Position numbers and translations under genes: made by a program. The notes below the pieces were generated by a model. The model saw only the letters and a program-made list of their open reading frames with translations, searched no databases and was not told the origin of the DNA. Of a stretch of DNA of 64,000 nt, positions 1 through 8,968 are shown piece by piece (position 1 is the first letter of the stretch; the number at the start of each line of letters is the position of its first letter). This DNA is from Saprospiraceae bacterium (GTDB taxonomy: Bacteria > Bacteroidota > Bacteroidia > Chitinophagales > Saprospiraceae): NCBI GenBank assembly GCA_020629035.1, contig JAHDEC010000016.1, positions 1 through 64,000 of the forward strand. The letters run 5' to 3'.

Positions 1-151
1 GGAGCCTCCAGAGAATGCCAGACCATTTTCTGTATTCCCAAATCCAGTTGGGGAGGATAGAGCGATTAATATACAATTGGCTGAAGATGGAGTGCAAAAT
101 GTAAGCTTGTATGATACCTATGGGAATATCATGCAAACATGGAATGATGTA
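1..151 (+). repeat. Direct repeat copy 1 (shared sorting-domain segment)
   Basis: Bases 1-151 match 1725-1875 with about 8 mismatches by eye (~95%), in the same frame. It encodes the first half of the sorting domain. Identity falls abruptly after ~151, where the proteins are only moderately similar, which suggests gene conversion rather than simple drift after duplication. Confidence 0.85.
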
Positions 152-268
152 ACATTTAAAAGGGATAGGCTTACCAAATTGTCATTAAAAAATCTGATGG
201 CCGGCCCGTATATAATTGCTATAGGAGACAAGAAAGAATTTAGAGCCCAACTTATAATTATCCAATGA
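1..268 (+). CDS. T9SS type A sorting-domain protein, 3' end only
   Basis: This is the last ~88 codons of a protein whose start lies left of the window; the reading frame is open from base 2. The visible part is a Por secretion-system C-terminal sorting domain: a PFSVFPNPVGED segment, then SLYDTYGNIMQTW, then a PYIIAIGDKKEF strand and a terminal QLIIIQ. Such domains send proteins across the outer membrane through the type IX system and are cleaved off at the surface. The stop overlaps the start of the next gene (ATGA), so the two are translationally coupled. The first ~151 bp are almost identical to the matching part of the downstream gene. The cargo portion, and so the function, is outside the window. 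Confidence 0.85.
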   Translation, partial: EPPENARPFSVFPNPVGEDRAINIQLAEDGVQNVSLYDTYGNIMQTWNDVTFKRDRLTKLSLKNLMAGPYIIAIGDKKEFRAQLIIIQ

Positions 269-1992
269 AAAAAATATTACACATATTTAGCCTACTTATT
301 TGTTCAGTAATCATACTTAATGCACAAGACGAAGTGACTAACTCCATTGTCTTTAATGAAGGAGGAATAGTACAACCTTTGCGGAAAGAACATATAAAAA
401 AGAATGAGAAAGGAGAATATTTCATACTAGCTAATGGTTTTATTCAAGATTTCAATATTGGCTTGGATTCTTTTCCATATATAGAGTTACCGGAAGAACA
501 TCAAGCAGATATTGGAGGAAGTGGACCAGTATCCTACTTAATTAAGCTAGATAAAAATATGCAATTTGTTAATCTAGTAAAAATGAGGGGAGAGATTGCA
601 TGTAAAATGGACATTACTCATGATAAGGTCATTCTTGCTGGACAAACGTTTGATGAGTATTTTTATATTGATGATGAAGCCTATCCTCCGGTTGAAGCTA
701 ATAGAGGGATATTAATTACATTTGACCATGATCTAAATTTTGTAAATATTCCATGGCGCCTCAATGCTCCTATTGATTGGCTTTCTACATTTGGAGATTC
801 AATTGTTTATTTAAATGTCCTGCTGTTAAACAAAGATACAATCACCATTGGTCAAGATTCTTTTTACAATATTGGATATGAATGTTGCCGAAATAATATA
901 CTAGTAAAATATAATCACATTAAAGAAGAAATCGTAAACCACTGGCGATTTGGATCATACGGAGAAGACAATGTTCGCGGTATGGATACAGACAATATGG
1001 GGAATATAATAGTTGCTGGGCAATTTAAGCATTCCTGGTTTACTTTCAATAATGTAGACACCATAGATAATGATGGTTATTACACCGAATTTGTAGTGAA
1101 ATATAGTCCAGAAGGAGAAGTATTGTGGAACGTATATGACCCTGCTCCAAGTTCAGCAGAAATGCAAAGAATGTGGCAAACTAAAGAAGGAGATATTCTA
1201 GTTTCATATTGGTTTGGATCTGGATCTTTAATTGTTGAGACTGACACACTAGATACAAGCTATGATTCAGAATCAGAATCACATGGGGCCCTTGTAAAAT
1301 ATAATGCGGATGGAGCATATCAGTGGATGTATATGTTGGATGGCTTAAATATTTCGAATGCTACCATCTGGGATGTTGAATTGAAAAATGATACGCTTGA
1401 CGTATTGAATGCAATAGGTGGTTGTGATAGTCTTTATATAAAAGATAGTCTTTATACTAATATTAGTTTTGATCAAGCATTTATAAAGCTGAATTATTAT
1501 TCTGGAGAGTTATTAGAAGGTCATATTCGGGTTCAGGATGCTATTGAAACTGCAGATGACTCTTGGTGCTCTTACTTAGAAAAGGATCCTGACTCTGACC
1601 GAGTAAGATTAATGTATAATGTTAATGTCGTTCCCCAAGAATTATTTGGTGAGTGGTTTGGTGAAGAAGGAAGACGACAACATATTTTTATTGAGCTTAA
1701 TGGAGAGATGTATAGTTCCCTCATGGAGCCTCCAGAGAATGCCAGACCATTTTCTGTATTCCCAAATCCAGTTGGGGAGAATAGAGCGATTAATATACAA
1801 TTGACTGAAGATGGCATGCATAATATAAGCTTGTATGATACTTATGGGAATATCATGCAAATATGGAATGATGTACGTTTCGACCCAAGTTTGCCTAGTC
1901 GTTTAACACTAAATAAAATTCCTTCAGGCACTTACATTCTGAGCGTAGGACAAGACCAAGAATTTAAACCTCAACTGCTCATAATTCCATAA
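265..1992 (+). CDS. Secreted SBBP/propeller-like protein with T9SS type A sorting domain
   Basis: The 575-residue product begins with a signal peptide (MKKILHIFSLLICSVIILNAQ). The middle (about 50-460) has recurring strands of the type 'DNMGNIIVAGQF' and 'KEGDILVSYW', reminiscent of SBBP beta-propeller repeats in which each blade reports a measured value. The C-terminus (about 490-575) is a T9SS type A sorting domain with PFSVFPNPVGEN and a final QLLIIP. It should therefore be exported to the cell surface or medium. It overlaps the preceding gene by 4 bp, and the two are tandem paralogues at least in their sorting domains. No catalytic motif is visible; an adhesive or structural role is a guess. 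Start chosen for the signal peptide and the ATGA overlap. Confidence 0.8.
   Translation: MKKILHIFSLLICSVIILNAQDEVTNSIVFNEGGIVQPLRKEHIKKNEKGEYFILANGFIQDFNIGLDSFPYIELPEEHQADIGGSGPVSYLIKLDKNMQFVNLVKMRGEIACKMDITHDKVILAGQTFDEYFYIDDEAYPPVEANRGILITFDHDLNFVNIPWRLNAPIDWLSTFGDSIVYLNVLLLNKDTITIGQDSFYNIGYECCRNNILVKYNHIKEEIVNHWRFGSYGEDNVRGMDTDNMGNIIVAGQFKHSWFTFNNVDTIDNDGYYTEFVVKYSPEGEVLWNVYDPAPSSAEMQRMWQTKEGDILVSYWFGSGSLIVETDTLDTSYDSESESHGALVKYNADGAYQWMYMLDGLNISNATIWDVELKNDTLDVLNAIGGCDSLYIKDSLYTNISFDQAFIKLNYYSGELLEGHIRVQDAIETADDSWCSYLEKDPDSDRVRLMYNVNVVPQELFGEWFGEEGRRQHIFIELNGEMYSSLMEPPENARPFSVFPNPVGENRAINIQLTEDGMHNISLYDTYGNIMQIWNDVRFDPSLPSRLTLNKIPSGTYILSVGQDQEFKPQLLIIP
1725..1875 (+). repeat. Direct repeat copy 2 (shared sorting-domain segment)
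   Basis: Second copy of the ~151 bp segment found at 1-151, inside the 3' part of the second tandem T9SS gene. Most mismatches are clustered around the codons after EDG. Confidence 0.85.
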
Positions 1993-2229
1993 ATTGATCA
2001 AACGAGTTATTCAGTGCTCAAAATAGAAAATATAGTAATCTTGAATAGCAGAGACCTTAGTGCTTAATGGCTTATTGGATAATGATATTCTTTGTGGCTC
2101 TATGAAAAAGGCTTGTGGTGAAATCATCTGTTTTATTCCTCTAAATGATAACCAACATCCATTTTTTGGCCCAAACTTATTTGATTTTTGCAAATGCTAG
2201 ATAAGCAATTATAATTACAAGCTCTTAAA

Positions 2230-2781
2230 TTACCTATCCACAGTAACACTCAACTGCATGACATCTGTTGTGCTTCCAGTAAGTGAAGAAGTAGTAGCAT
2301 CGACTTCTATTAAATAGCTAGTTTCAGATGGCTCAGAGATTGTTGCCGTTCCTCCAGAAACAATGTATTGTGTTCCTGCACCGCTAGGTCTAAAAGTACC
2401 TGTCATTTCCTCTAAATCAAGCTCTAAAACATTAGTTGTAAACTTGGAGCTATACTCTCCAGCCAACGAAAAATCAGGAAAGCTGATTGAATGTGAAAAG
2501 TCTAGAGCAATATCAATGCTATCCATACATGTATCATCGAAAACCTTAAATCTAAAACTGTGATTAAGAACAATAGCATCAGAGTAGCTATATTCGCTAA
2601 TGTTGTAAGTAGAACCATTGAGATCTAAAGTGTTACCCGTTAAGCTAACATTATCACATGGCTCCATTCCTTGTTCCATTTCTTCGACCACAGGATCTTC
2701 CTTACCGCAAGCATTCAAGATTAAAAAAATCGAGAGTAGACTACAAAAACAAAGTATTCGATTAAATCTAAAATTTCCCAT
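2230..2781 (-). CDS. Hypothetical lipoprotein
   Basis: 183 residues. The N-terminus is a lipoprotein signal with lipobox LNAC (Cys25), followed by an acidic linker (EDPVVEEMEQG). The rest is beta-strand rich (SFRFKVFDDTCMDSIDIALDF; TSSLTGSTTDVMQLSVTVDR) and resembles the small beta-sandwich lipoproteins common in Bacteroidetes. It is likely anchored in a membrane facing the periplasm or surface. It lies 30 bp downstream of the big beta-helix gene on the same strand and may share its transcript. I do not recognise the family and see no catalytic signature. Confidence 0.7.
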   Translation of the reverse strand: MGNFRFNRILCFCSLLSIFLILNACGKEDPVVEEMEQGMEPCDNVSLTGNTLDLNGSTYNISEYSYSDAIVLNHSFRFKVFDDTCMDSIDIALDFSHSISFPDFSLAGEYSSKFTTNVLELDLEEMTGTFRPSGAGTQYIVSGGTATISEPSETSYLIEVDATTSSLTGSTTDVMQLSVTVDR

Positions 2782-2811
2782 TTATTTATTTTAAAGTCAT
2801 GTATAATTTTC

Positions 2812-5800
2812 CTACTCCTTTACTATTAGATGTGTCGAACTAGTGCCAGAATAAACATCGCATAAAACTACATAATATCCTCCATCCATAAGTGATTCAA
2901 TGCTGATAGTATTCGCGCCTTTATAAATAAAATCAGTTTTTACTAAACTTCCAGTCAAATCAAAAAGCTTGAAGGAAAGTTGATCATAATCACAACTTAC
3001 AAATAGTAAACTTGTGCTAGGATTTGGGTAGATTTTTATATTGGCCAATGTTGTAGCTAGGGTAGAACTCACTAAATCTTCTCCATCACAATCTTCGTCA
3101 ATTCCATTGTTTGCAATTTCTTCAGCCCCAGGATTTATTTCGGCGTTGGTATCATCACAATCTTCATCTGAATTAAATCCATCTCCATCCTCATCAATAA
3201 TAAGTATTTCCCCGTCACAATCTTCATCTATGTCATTATTAGGTATTTCCTCCGATCCGGGATTTATTCCGGCATCGAGGTCATCACAATCTTCATCTGA
3301 ATTAAATCCATCCCCATCCTCATCAATAATAAGTATTTCCCCATCACAATCCTCATCCACATCATTATTAGGTATTTCCTCCGATCCGGGATTTATTCCG
3401 GCATCGAGGTCATCACAATCTTCATCTGAATTAAACCCATCGCCATCCTCATCGATAATAAGTATTTCCCCATCACAATCCTCATCCACATCATTATTTG
3501 GGATCTCTGCTTGACCTGGATTTATTCCGGCGTCGGCATCATCACAATCTTCATCTGAATTAAACCCATCTCCATCCTCATCAATAATAAGTATTTCCCC
3601 GTCACAATCTTCATCCACATCATTATTAGGTATTTCCTCCGATCCGGGATTTATTCCGGCATCGAGGTCATCACAATCTTCATCAGAATTAAATCCATCT
3701 CCATCCTCATCGATAATAAGTATTTCGCCATCACAATCCTCATCCACGTCATTATTAGGTATTTCCTCCGATCCGGGATTTATTCCGGCATCGAGGTCAT
3801 CACAATCTTCATCAGAATTAAATCCATCTCCATCCTCATCGATAATAAGTATTTCGCCATCACAATCCTCATCCACGTCATTATTAGGTATTTCCTCCGA
3901 TCCGGGATTTATTCCGGCATCGAGGTCATCACAATCTTCATCGGAATTAAATCCATCCCCATCCTCATCAATAATGAGTGCAATCCCATCACAATCCTCA
4001 TCCACATCATTGTTAGGTATTTCGCTTGCCTCCGAATTCACTTCGGGGTCGGCATCATCACAATCTAAGCTATTCTCAACATATCCACCTGGCAAACTGC
4101 AATCCATTACGCTGTTTTCCAAGTCTCCAAAACCATCACCATCATTATCAGCAAAATATTCAAAAGCAGGTAAAACCGTAACCTCAATAAATTGACTTGC
4201 TAATTCACAATTACCAAGTTCACGAAAAGGACTTAGTTCATATAAAATAGTTTGGCTGATACCAGCATTATTAAACAAGGCTTCTCCAATAGTCCCAGTT
4301 CCACCTTGAAATTCTTGATCAATACCTCCGGTGACATCTGATCCATTGTTATCAAAACTGACGTCGATAGACCAGCTAGACATTTCTTCAAATTGAAGTT
4401 CGATATCAAGTTGGTCTCCACTACAAATGGTGTATTGGCAATTACCATTATCACAAGGCATACCATCAATTAATATATTTGGTTCTTCTGCACACGCATC
4501 ATTTAGTGCTCCTAGATTATTGGAAATTCGTGGATTACCAAAGTAGTCATCAAGCACAAAATCAAAACCTATTCCTTCGACAAATAACTGGTTTCCCTCT
4601 GTAGGAATGATCGAAGTAAAATCTAAATGACTAGCATTGTTTGGAATCTCGGTATTGACAAAATCATCTTCTAGGTCAAAAGGATAATTAAACCAACTAA
4701 AGACCACAGGATCTTCGCTGTATAAATTCGAGTTCATTTCTAAAGAATCTGGCAAGTCATATAGACTTCCGGAAATAAGCTGAACCGAACTACTACTTGA
4801 CAAAAAGTCAGGCGAGGCACTGATGATGTTGTTCTGAATAAATACATCTTCAATCTTAAAAAATCCTAGTTCTAGATCTAAATAATTTATCCTGATAGCT
4901 CTTAAATTCTCCTCAATATCTCCCTGTAGCCCAAAAATAGAGTTATGAACAAAATAAATATTGTCCATGACTACATCTTGTGGTTCGTTCGATGGACGAT
5001 TATCATCAATGTAAAAGGCTTGAGTATTTAAGAAAATATTGTTGAAAATTTTAATGTTGCTACTTCTGTTCTCATTGGGGTTGAAGTAGTATTCAGATGC
5101 AACGGCAACACCTGCCGAAGGTCCTCCACCTCTCCAATGGCTAGTATCTCCTTCAGTTGCATAAAGAAGATTATGCGAGATAATACCATCGATCATGTTA
5201 TCTGCATAAATATTTACGCTGTAATTGTCTGATGATGTGTTATTATGGATATATACTTCTTCGCAATTGGTAGCGGCAATTCCTTCGCCCCAACATTGAA
5301 AACTATGGCAATGACTGATTTCTACCTTTTGAGAACGACCTACTTTAATACCTGAACCCCAGGTAGAACTTCCAGGGAAGTCGTTTATCCCATCTACATT
5401 TATCAAATTAGTATTACTTACTTCACAATGGCTAATTTTTACGTTGGAAGCAAAATTTATATTTATGCCATGATCATAGGCTCCATCTATACGTACACTA
5501 TCGATAAGTAAATCATGGGCAAAATTATTACATGGAACAAGGTTGTTACTAAAGTCCATTACCGCAAAGTGTCCAGATGTATCTGTTGCACTGGCCAGCG
5601 ATATACTTAAATGCCTCACGCTAATATTATTGCCAAGTAGGTTCAAAAATCTCCCATTATCAGTAGGTGTTGTGGACCCATCTAAGAAGACAGAATCCAT
5701 ATGTGTTCCAGCAAGACTTATCGCTTTGTATCCATCATCATTGTAAAATTGCCAGCAAGCTTGTCTTAATTCTTCTTCAATAGTATAGTTACCAGGTAAA

Positions 5801-6030
5801 AAGATAATTTCAGAATGTATGGTGTCTCCATTCTCTCCAAAGGGAAGTTTATTAACGGCCTCAAAAAAGCTTGCCACAGGACTTTCAGATGTCCCTTCAT
5901 TTTCATCATCCCCATTTAATCCAATATAGATTGTATGCTCTATCTCTCCGAGCTTTGGTGTAATACTTTCTTGAGCAAATAATATTTGAGTAGATAAGAG
6001 TAGGAAGAGAAAGCTAAATTGAAACTTCAT
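2812..6030 (-). CDS. Secreted parallel beta-helix protein with MopE-like repeats and T9SS sorting domain
   Basis: 1072 residues with four parts. (1) Signal peptide MKFQFSFLFLLLSTQILFAQ. (2) About 30-520: a right-handed parallel beta-helix (pectate-lyase/NosD-like) region, with IYIGLNGDDENEGTSESP at the start as in polysaccharide-lyase-like passenger domains and rungs such as NNISVRHLSIS, NVKISHCEVSN and NNIFLN. (3) About 625-990: one degenerate plus seven near-identical 43-residue units of the MopE/'DEDGDG..CDD..INPG..E..NN.DEDCDG' type, very acidic and probably calcium binding, with paired cysteines. (4) A C-terminal T9SS type A domain (IKIYPNPSTSLLFV to HLIVKE). It is probably a surface or released protein acting on or binding polysaccharide, but no catalytic residues can be assigned. 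The units are identical enough at DNA level to expand and contract. Confidence 0.85.
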   Translation of the reverse strand: MKFQFSFLFLLLSTQILFAQESITPKLGEIEHTIYIGLNGDDENEGTSESPVASFFEAVNKLPFGENGDTIHSEIIFLPGNYTIEEELRQACWQFYNDDGYKAISLAGTHMDSVFLDGSTTPTDNGRFLNLLGNNISVRHLSISLASATDTSGHFAVMDFSNNLVPCNNFAHDLLIDSVRIDGAYDHGININFASNVKISHCEVSNTNLINVDGINDFPGSSTWGSGIKVGRSQKVEISHCHSFQCWGEGIAATNCEEVYIHNNTSSDNYSVNIYADNMIDGIISHNLLYATEGDTSHWRGGGPSAGVAVASEYYFNPNENRSSNIKIFNNIFLNTQAFYIDDNRPSNEPQDVVMDNIYFVHNSIFGLQGDIEENLRAIRINYLDLELGFFKIEDVFIQNNIISASPDFLSSSSSVQLISGSLYDLPDSLEMNSNLYSEDPVVFSWFNYPFDLEDDFVNTEIPNNASHLDFTSIIPTEGNQLFVEGIGFDFVLDDYFGNPRISNNLGALNDACAEEPNILIDGMPCDNGNCQYTICSGDQLDIELQFEEMSSWSIDVSFDNNGSDVTGGIDQEFQGGTGTIGEALFNNAGISQTILYELSPFRELGNCELASQFIEVTVLPAFEYFADNDGDGFGDLENSVMDCSLPGGYVENSLDCDDADPEVNSEASEIPNNDVDEDCDGIALIIDEDGDGFNSDEDCDDLDAGINPGSEEIPNNDVDEDCDGEILIIDEDGDGFNSDEDCDDLDAGINPGSEEIPNNDVDEDCDGEILIIDEDGDGFNSDEDCDDLDAGINPGSEEIPNNDVDEDCDGEILIIDEDGDGFNSDEDCDDADAGINPGQAEIPNNDVDEDCDGEILIIDEDGDGFNSDEDCDDLDAGINPGSEEIPNNDVDEDCDGEILIIDEDGDGFNSDEDCDDLDAGINPGSEEIPNNDIDEDCDGEILIIDEDGDGFNSDEDCDDTNAEINPGAEEIANNGIDEDCDGEDLVSSTLATTLANIKIYPNPSTSLLFVSCDYDQLSFKLFDLTGSLVKTDFIYKGANTISIESLMDGGYYVVLCDVYSGTSSTHLIVKE
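3070..3973 (-). repeat. Seven tandem 129-bp units encoding MopE-like repeats
   Basis: Seven in-frame copies of a 129 bp (43-codon) unit, visible as the phrase 'ccggcatcgaggtcatcac' recurring every 129 bases. Copies differ at only a few positions; the unit at about 3505-3540 carries the variant DADAGINPGQAE, and the copy nearest the C-terminus is the most divergent. Homogenisation is much stronger than protein selection would require, indicating recent expansion or gene conversion. Confidence 0.9.
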
Positions 6031-6258
6031 AATATTGATTTTTTGGATACTTTAATGACCCTTAATCTAGGGCTTAACCCCTAGATGATTTAATAAATAA
6101 CCAGTTGTAATTACTTATCGGTTTACAAAATGGGTGAATTCAAGATGGGAGAGCTAAAGCTTGTAAGAATAAACTGCTACAAAAGCATATTAGTAAAGAT
6201 AAGCATTAATTGAAAAGGTTTCTTAAATTCCATTCATCACTGCTAAGACCAACCATAA
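6031..6258. other. Intergenic; palindrome upstream of the beta-helix gene
   Basis: AT-rich stretch with no convincing gene. It contains the palindrome atctaggg-cttaac-ccctagat at 6065-6086 (8 bp arms), 35 bp upstream of the minus-strand beta-helix gene, where an operator or leader hairpin would sit. Its significance is unproven. Confidence 0.4.
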
Positions 6259-6647
6259 ATCAAGCCACCTGTAGTTAAAGGAGTCGAAGAAATAGCCCCT
6301 ATGGAAAAAAATACAGATCGAAAATGGTAGTGCTGATTTAGAGATTTTTGAGGGAATAGATGAATCATTTTAACTAAAGGAATCAAATGCTACGGGCAAC
6401 GGGGGCGTTCAAGCGAATTTACAAGATGCAATAAGCAAACAGGTGGACTGTATGATGAAGTACCAACTGATGGTTTACAAAAATTATTGAACTTAAATTG
6501 ACTAACCCAGACCATAATTTTTTCTTATTAAATGAAATTGATCTTTAAAAAGAACTGCTAAACTTAAATATAAGCTTTAATTATGCAGAAAAAGTTGTAA
6601 TCCAAAATGGTATAAAACGAAATATTTATAATGCATCAGAATTATAA
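6259..6647 (+). pseudogene. Decayed C-terminal remnant of a polymorphic-toxin-like gene
   Basis: Joined across frames, this stretch reads as protein. Frame 1 from 6259 gives KPPVVKGVEEIAPM. A shift at the A-run 6304-6310 leads to IQIENGSADLEIFEGIDESF, a stop at 6371-6373, and continuing frame 2 gives NATGNGGVQANLQDA. A shift near 6430 gives KQTGGLYDEVPTDGLQKLL. A shift near 6498 gives TNPDHNFFLLNEIDL, a stop at 6546-6548, then ELLNLNISFNYAEKVVIQNG and the final stop at 6645-6647. At least three frameshifts and two stops are needed. The remnant ends 4 nt before the start of the next, intact gene, the usual spacing of a toxin and its immunity gene. The toxin assignment is inferred from that context; the family is unknown. 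Confidence 0.6.
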
Positions 6648-6651
6648 GCTC

Positions 6652-7371
6652 ATGAATAATAACTGGATTATTGTATGGAAGGACCCATTTGCTGCATGGA
6701 ATATTAAGTCCAAAGGTTTTCATAAAGAGAGTGTAGAAGACAATTTCGTTTATTTGTTGAAAAACATTTTACAGTTAGGTGAATATTCAAACTTATTATA
6801 CTCAATTGATGGTCATGAGAAGGCTTTAAACAGGGTTTGCCGCGAAATGGATTTTGCATCAAGATCTAGATTTCAGGATTTCGGAGAATTTTTAGGTTGT
6901 CAACTTTTTTCGAATATCAATTTATTTAACTCTAAAGGGAGAATTATTGAGTTAAATTTTTGTAAAAATAAATTAAACGAAATAGATAAGGCAAATATCT
7001 ATAATTACAAAAATAGCAAAGACCATACTTTGTATTTCATTAATCTTAGTGTTTCGATTAGAAATAATTCATTTTTTATTAGTATTTATTTGTTCAGTGA
7101 CATTTTCTTTCCATTTGTAGCATGCCCAGAAAAATATAAGAAAAAATATGATGATAAGGATGAAATTGGGCCAATGCCCTATTTTTTAAGAAAACATGGG
7201 TATGATAATAGAGTACTATCTAACTTAAATGGCTCACGATTTAATTTCTTTCTCAGTGAATTGAAAAAAATAGTTGACAACTCCGACAAATTATTGTGGG
7301 AAGGTCCTGATTTAGAACATTGGCGAAGCTATCATTCTATGATCCATGCGGATAAAATAGACATATCTTAA
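6652..7371 (+). CDS. Hypothetical protein, candidate immunity protein
   Basis: About 239 residues starting MNNNWIIVWKDP. I prefer the ATG at 6652 over the one at 6631 because it lies 4 nt after the end of the decayed upstream frame. There is no signal peptide or membrane segment, so it is probably cytoplasmic. The sequence is rich in Asn, Lys, Phe and Tyr, with a WEGPDLEHW motif near the C-terminus and a CPEKYKKKYDDKDE stretch. The family is not recognised. Size, low GC and position directly behind a toxin-like remnant fit an orphan immunity protein. A ~155 bp repeat begins 22 bp after its stop. Confidence 0.55.
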   Translation: MNNNWIIVWKDPFAAWNIKSKGFHKESVEDNFVYLLKNILQLGEYSNLLYSIDGHEKALNRVCREMDFASRSRFQDFGEFLGCQLFSNINLFNSKGRIIELNFCKNKLNEIDKANIYNYKNSKDHTLYFINLSVSIRNNSFFISIYLFSDIFFPFVACPEKYKKKYDDKDEIGPMPYFLRKHGYDNRVLSNLNGSRFNFFLSELKKIVDNSDKLLWEGPDLEHWRSYHSMIHADKIDIS

Positions 7372-7393
7372 TAACAAAATGATATCTAAGCGA

Positions 7394-7548
7394 AAAAAAA
7401 AGTAATATCAACAAGCTTTACTGATAATCGATTTTAACGCCACTTTTTTAGTGTCTCATCGAAATACTTGTACCAATGCAAGTCTAAGGAATATCAAATA
7501 CGTATAGCCAGTTTAATAGAAGACAAGATCACTAAAACGCAGAAGATT
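7394..7548 (+). repeat. Island repeat, copy A
   Basis: About 155 bp matching 10077-10230 (roughly 85-90% by eye, ~19 mismatches and one indel). It starts 22 bp after the stop of the candidate immunity gene. The hairpin that is perfect in copy B is largely destroyed here (cgccact against agtgtctc). No ORF is conserved between the copies, so the repeat is not coding. Confidence 0.85.
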
Positions 7549-7619
7549 TTATTGCTACTAAATTTGATTTCGACGTGGAAACTTCATTTTCTATTTTGGA
7601 GAGAAAAGTATATCTATGC

Positions 7620-8290
7620 CTATTCAAGTTTTTTATTTAACCACTCACTGAATTTATTCTCTTTTATCTTAATCGACTTTTTATAATTAAAAGTATAAAC
7701 TAGATCTGTTCCAATAAATAAATCTGTGACACTAAAATCTTCTTTCCTTTTAGATGCTCTAAGTTCAAAATTGTTTGTCATACTAAACTGCTCACTGAAT
7801 TCATAATTGTGACTTACAGAATTGACTAGTTGGGGTTGTGTGATTGTTGGGTTTTGGAGTATGTTTAATCTAATACTTGCCATTAAATTGCCTTTTTCAG
7901 AATAATTAAACTGATCTGATACATCAATACTATAGATGTTAGAAATGATACTGTTTGATTGGCTCTGCAAGAAGTTAAAGTTTAGTTTGGGTGTGTGCTG
8001 TTCTAATTTTACTACAGTTGATATTCCACTACTAATATTTTTCATTTCATTCGAAGTGTCGATTGAATCAGACGTGATGGCAAATCCGCTTTGAAGTGAA
8101 ATGTAAGCAGAGAGATTAAGTCGATCTTCTTTCCCCAGGATATGATTACTGCTAAATTTTGTATTGATTCTGGATTGAGAAAAAGCTATGGAGTCAGGTT
8201 CGAATGTTTGGTTGTTTACGTGATATGTTTTATTGGTATTCCGCATATTAGGGAACGATAGATTTATGCTGTGTTTCTCATTAAATCTAA
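7620..8290 (-). pseudogene. 5'-truncated outer-membrane beta-barrel-like gene
   Basis: The minus-strand frame ends at 7620 and reads as a series of alternating polar/hydrophobic beta strands (HSINLSFPNMRN, DRLNLSAYISLQSGFAI, SVSHNYEFSEQFSMTNNFELRAS, TDLVYTFNYKKSIKI), typical of the C-terminal barrel of a Bacteroidetes outer-membrane protein. Upstream of about 8290 the same DNA is instead coding on the plus strand for the next feature, and the frame shows nothing like a signal peptide. The gene is therefore cut by a recombination junction near 8270-8290 and is probably dead. The identity of the barrel is unknown. Confidence 0.5.
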
Positions 8291-8966
8291 AAAACCATGT
8301 AATACTTGCCCACCTCCAGTTGAAGATGCTAAAGCTAGACTTAATTTCGATTTGCATTTAAAGAACATAGACTTTTTTGTAGCTAATTTTGATTTGGGGC
8401 AAATACCTTCCGGGGATAAATTTTTTACGCATATGAGAGGATTAGCTGTAAATGGTAATCCAGCAACAAAGCAACAACTCCATGAAATGTTTCACACATT
8501 ATATGAACTTAAAAGGCGTGGACTTACAGCTGACAATGTTGAAGGTTTTAGATTAAAATATAGCAGTGGTTCCGAATCAGATATTAAACTAATTGGAGGT
8601 AAACACATAGAATTGAAAAATGTAAATTACAATTCTGCTGATCTTAACCAACAAACCATTGATCAAGTTTGCGGTCCAACCGGTGCATTTTCAGTGATAC
8701 AAAAAATGGATGATTTCGAATGGGTTAACTATCATATAAGAGATGGGAGTTTAGATAATTTGAGAACAAAATGGCAAAATGTTTTTAAGAACGAAGTTGC
8801 AGAGGATGGTTATACTTCAACTCAAATATTTAATCGTATTTGGAATAATGATGATTTAAAAGCAAGTTTATTTGATAATGCAGTGAAAAGTTTAGCTGAA
8901 GTTGAATTTCATACAATGATAAATAATAAATCATCAGATATTTATGCTTTTATCTATAAACTATAA
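8271..8966 (+). pseudogene. Toxin-like C-terminal module without its N-terminus
   Basis: A 231-codon frame from a GTG at 8271; the codon three upstream (8259-8261) is a stop. The text begins abruptly with KSKKPCNTCPPPVEDAKARL, then a globular region (FFTHMRGLAVNGNPATKQQL, TIDQVCGPTGAFSVIQKMDD, FEWVNYHIRDGSLDNLRTKW). There is no signal peptide, RHS core or T9SS domain. It abuts a truncated gene on the other strand, so it looks like a displaced or silent C-terminal toxin cassette rather than a complete gene. The next gene starts 2 bp after its stop, typical of a toxin-immunity pair. The VCGPT segment could hold a catalytic cysteine, but that is a guess. Expression from this start is doubtful. 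Confidence 0.5.
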
Positions 8967-8968
8967 TC

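Noticed and set aside
2011-2193. A 60-codon minus-strand frame between the T9SS gene and the lipoprotein
   Set aside because: No ATG start, no recognisable motif, no conserved spacing; probably chance in AT-rich DNA.
3070-3973. Regularly spaced repeats as a CRISPR array
   Set aside because: The repeats are 129 bp, contiguous without unique spacers and in frame with the beta-helix gene.
3041-4195. Plus-strand frames opposite the MopE-like repeats, rich in Ser and Pro
   Set aside because: They are the antisense of an acidic repeat array and owe their openness to its biased codons; no start signal or family resemblance.
6130-6215. Short plus-strand frame starting MGEFKMGELKL
   Set aside because: 27 codons, no context or conservation evidence; may be part of the decayed island.
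7468-7686. A 72-codon plus-strand frame starting in repeat copy A
   Set aside because: The repeat copy B does not keep the frame, and the remainder runs over the minus-strand barrel fragment.
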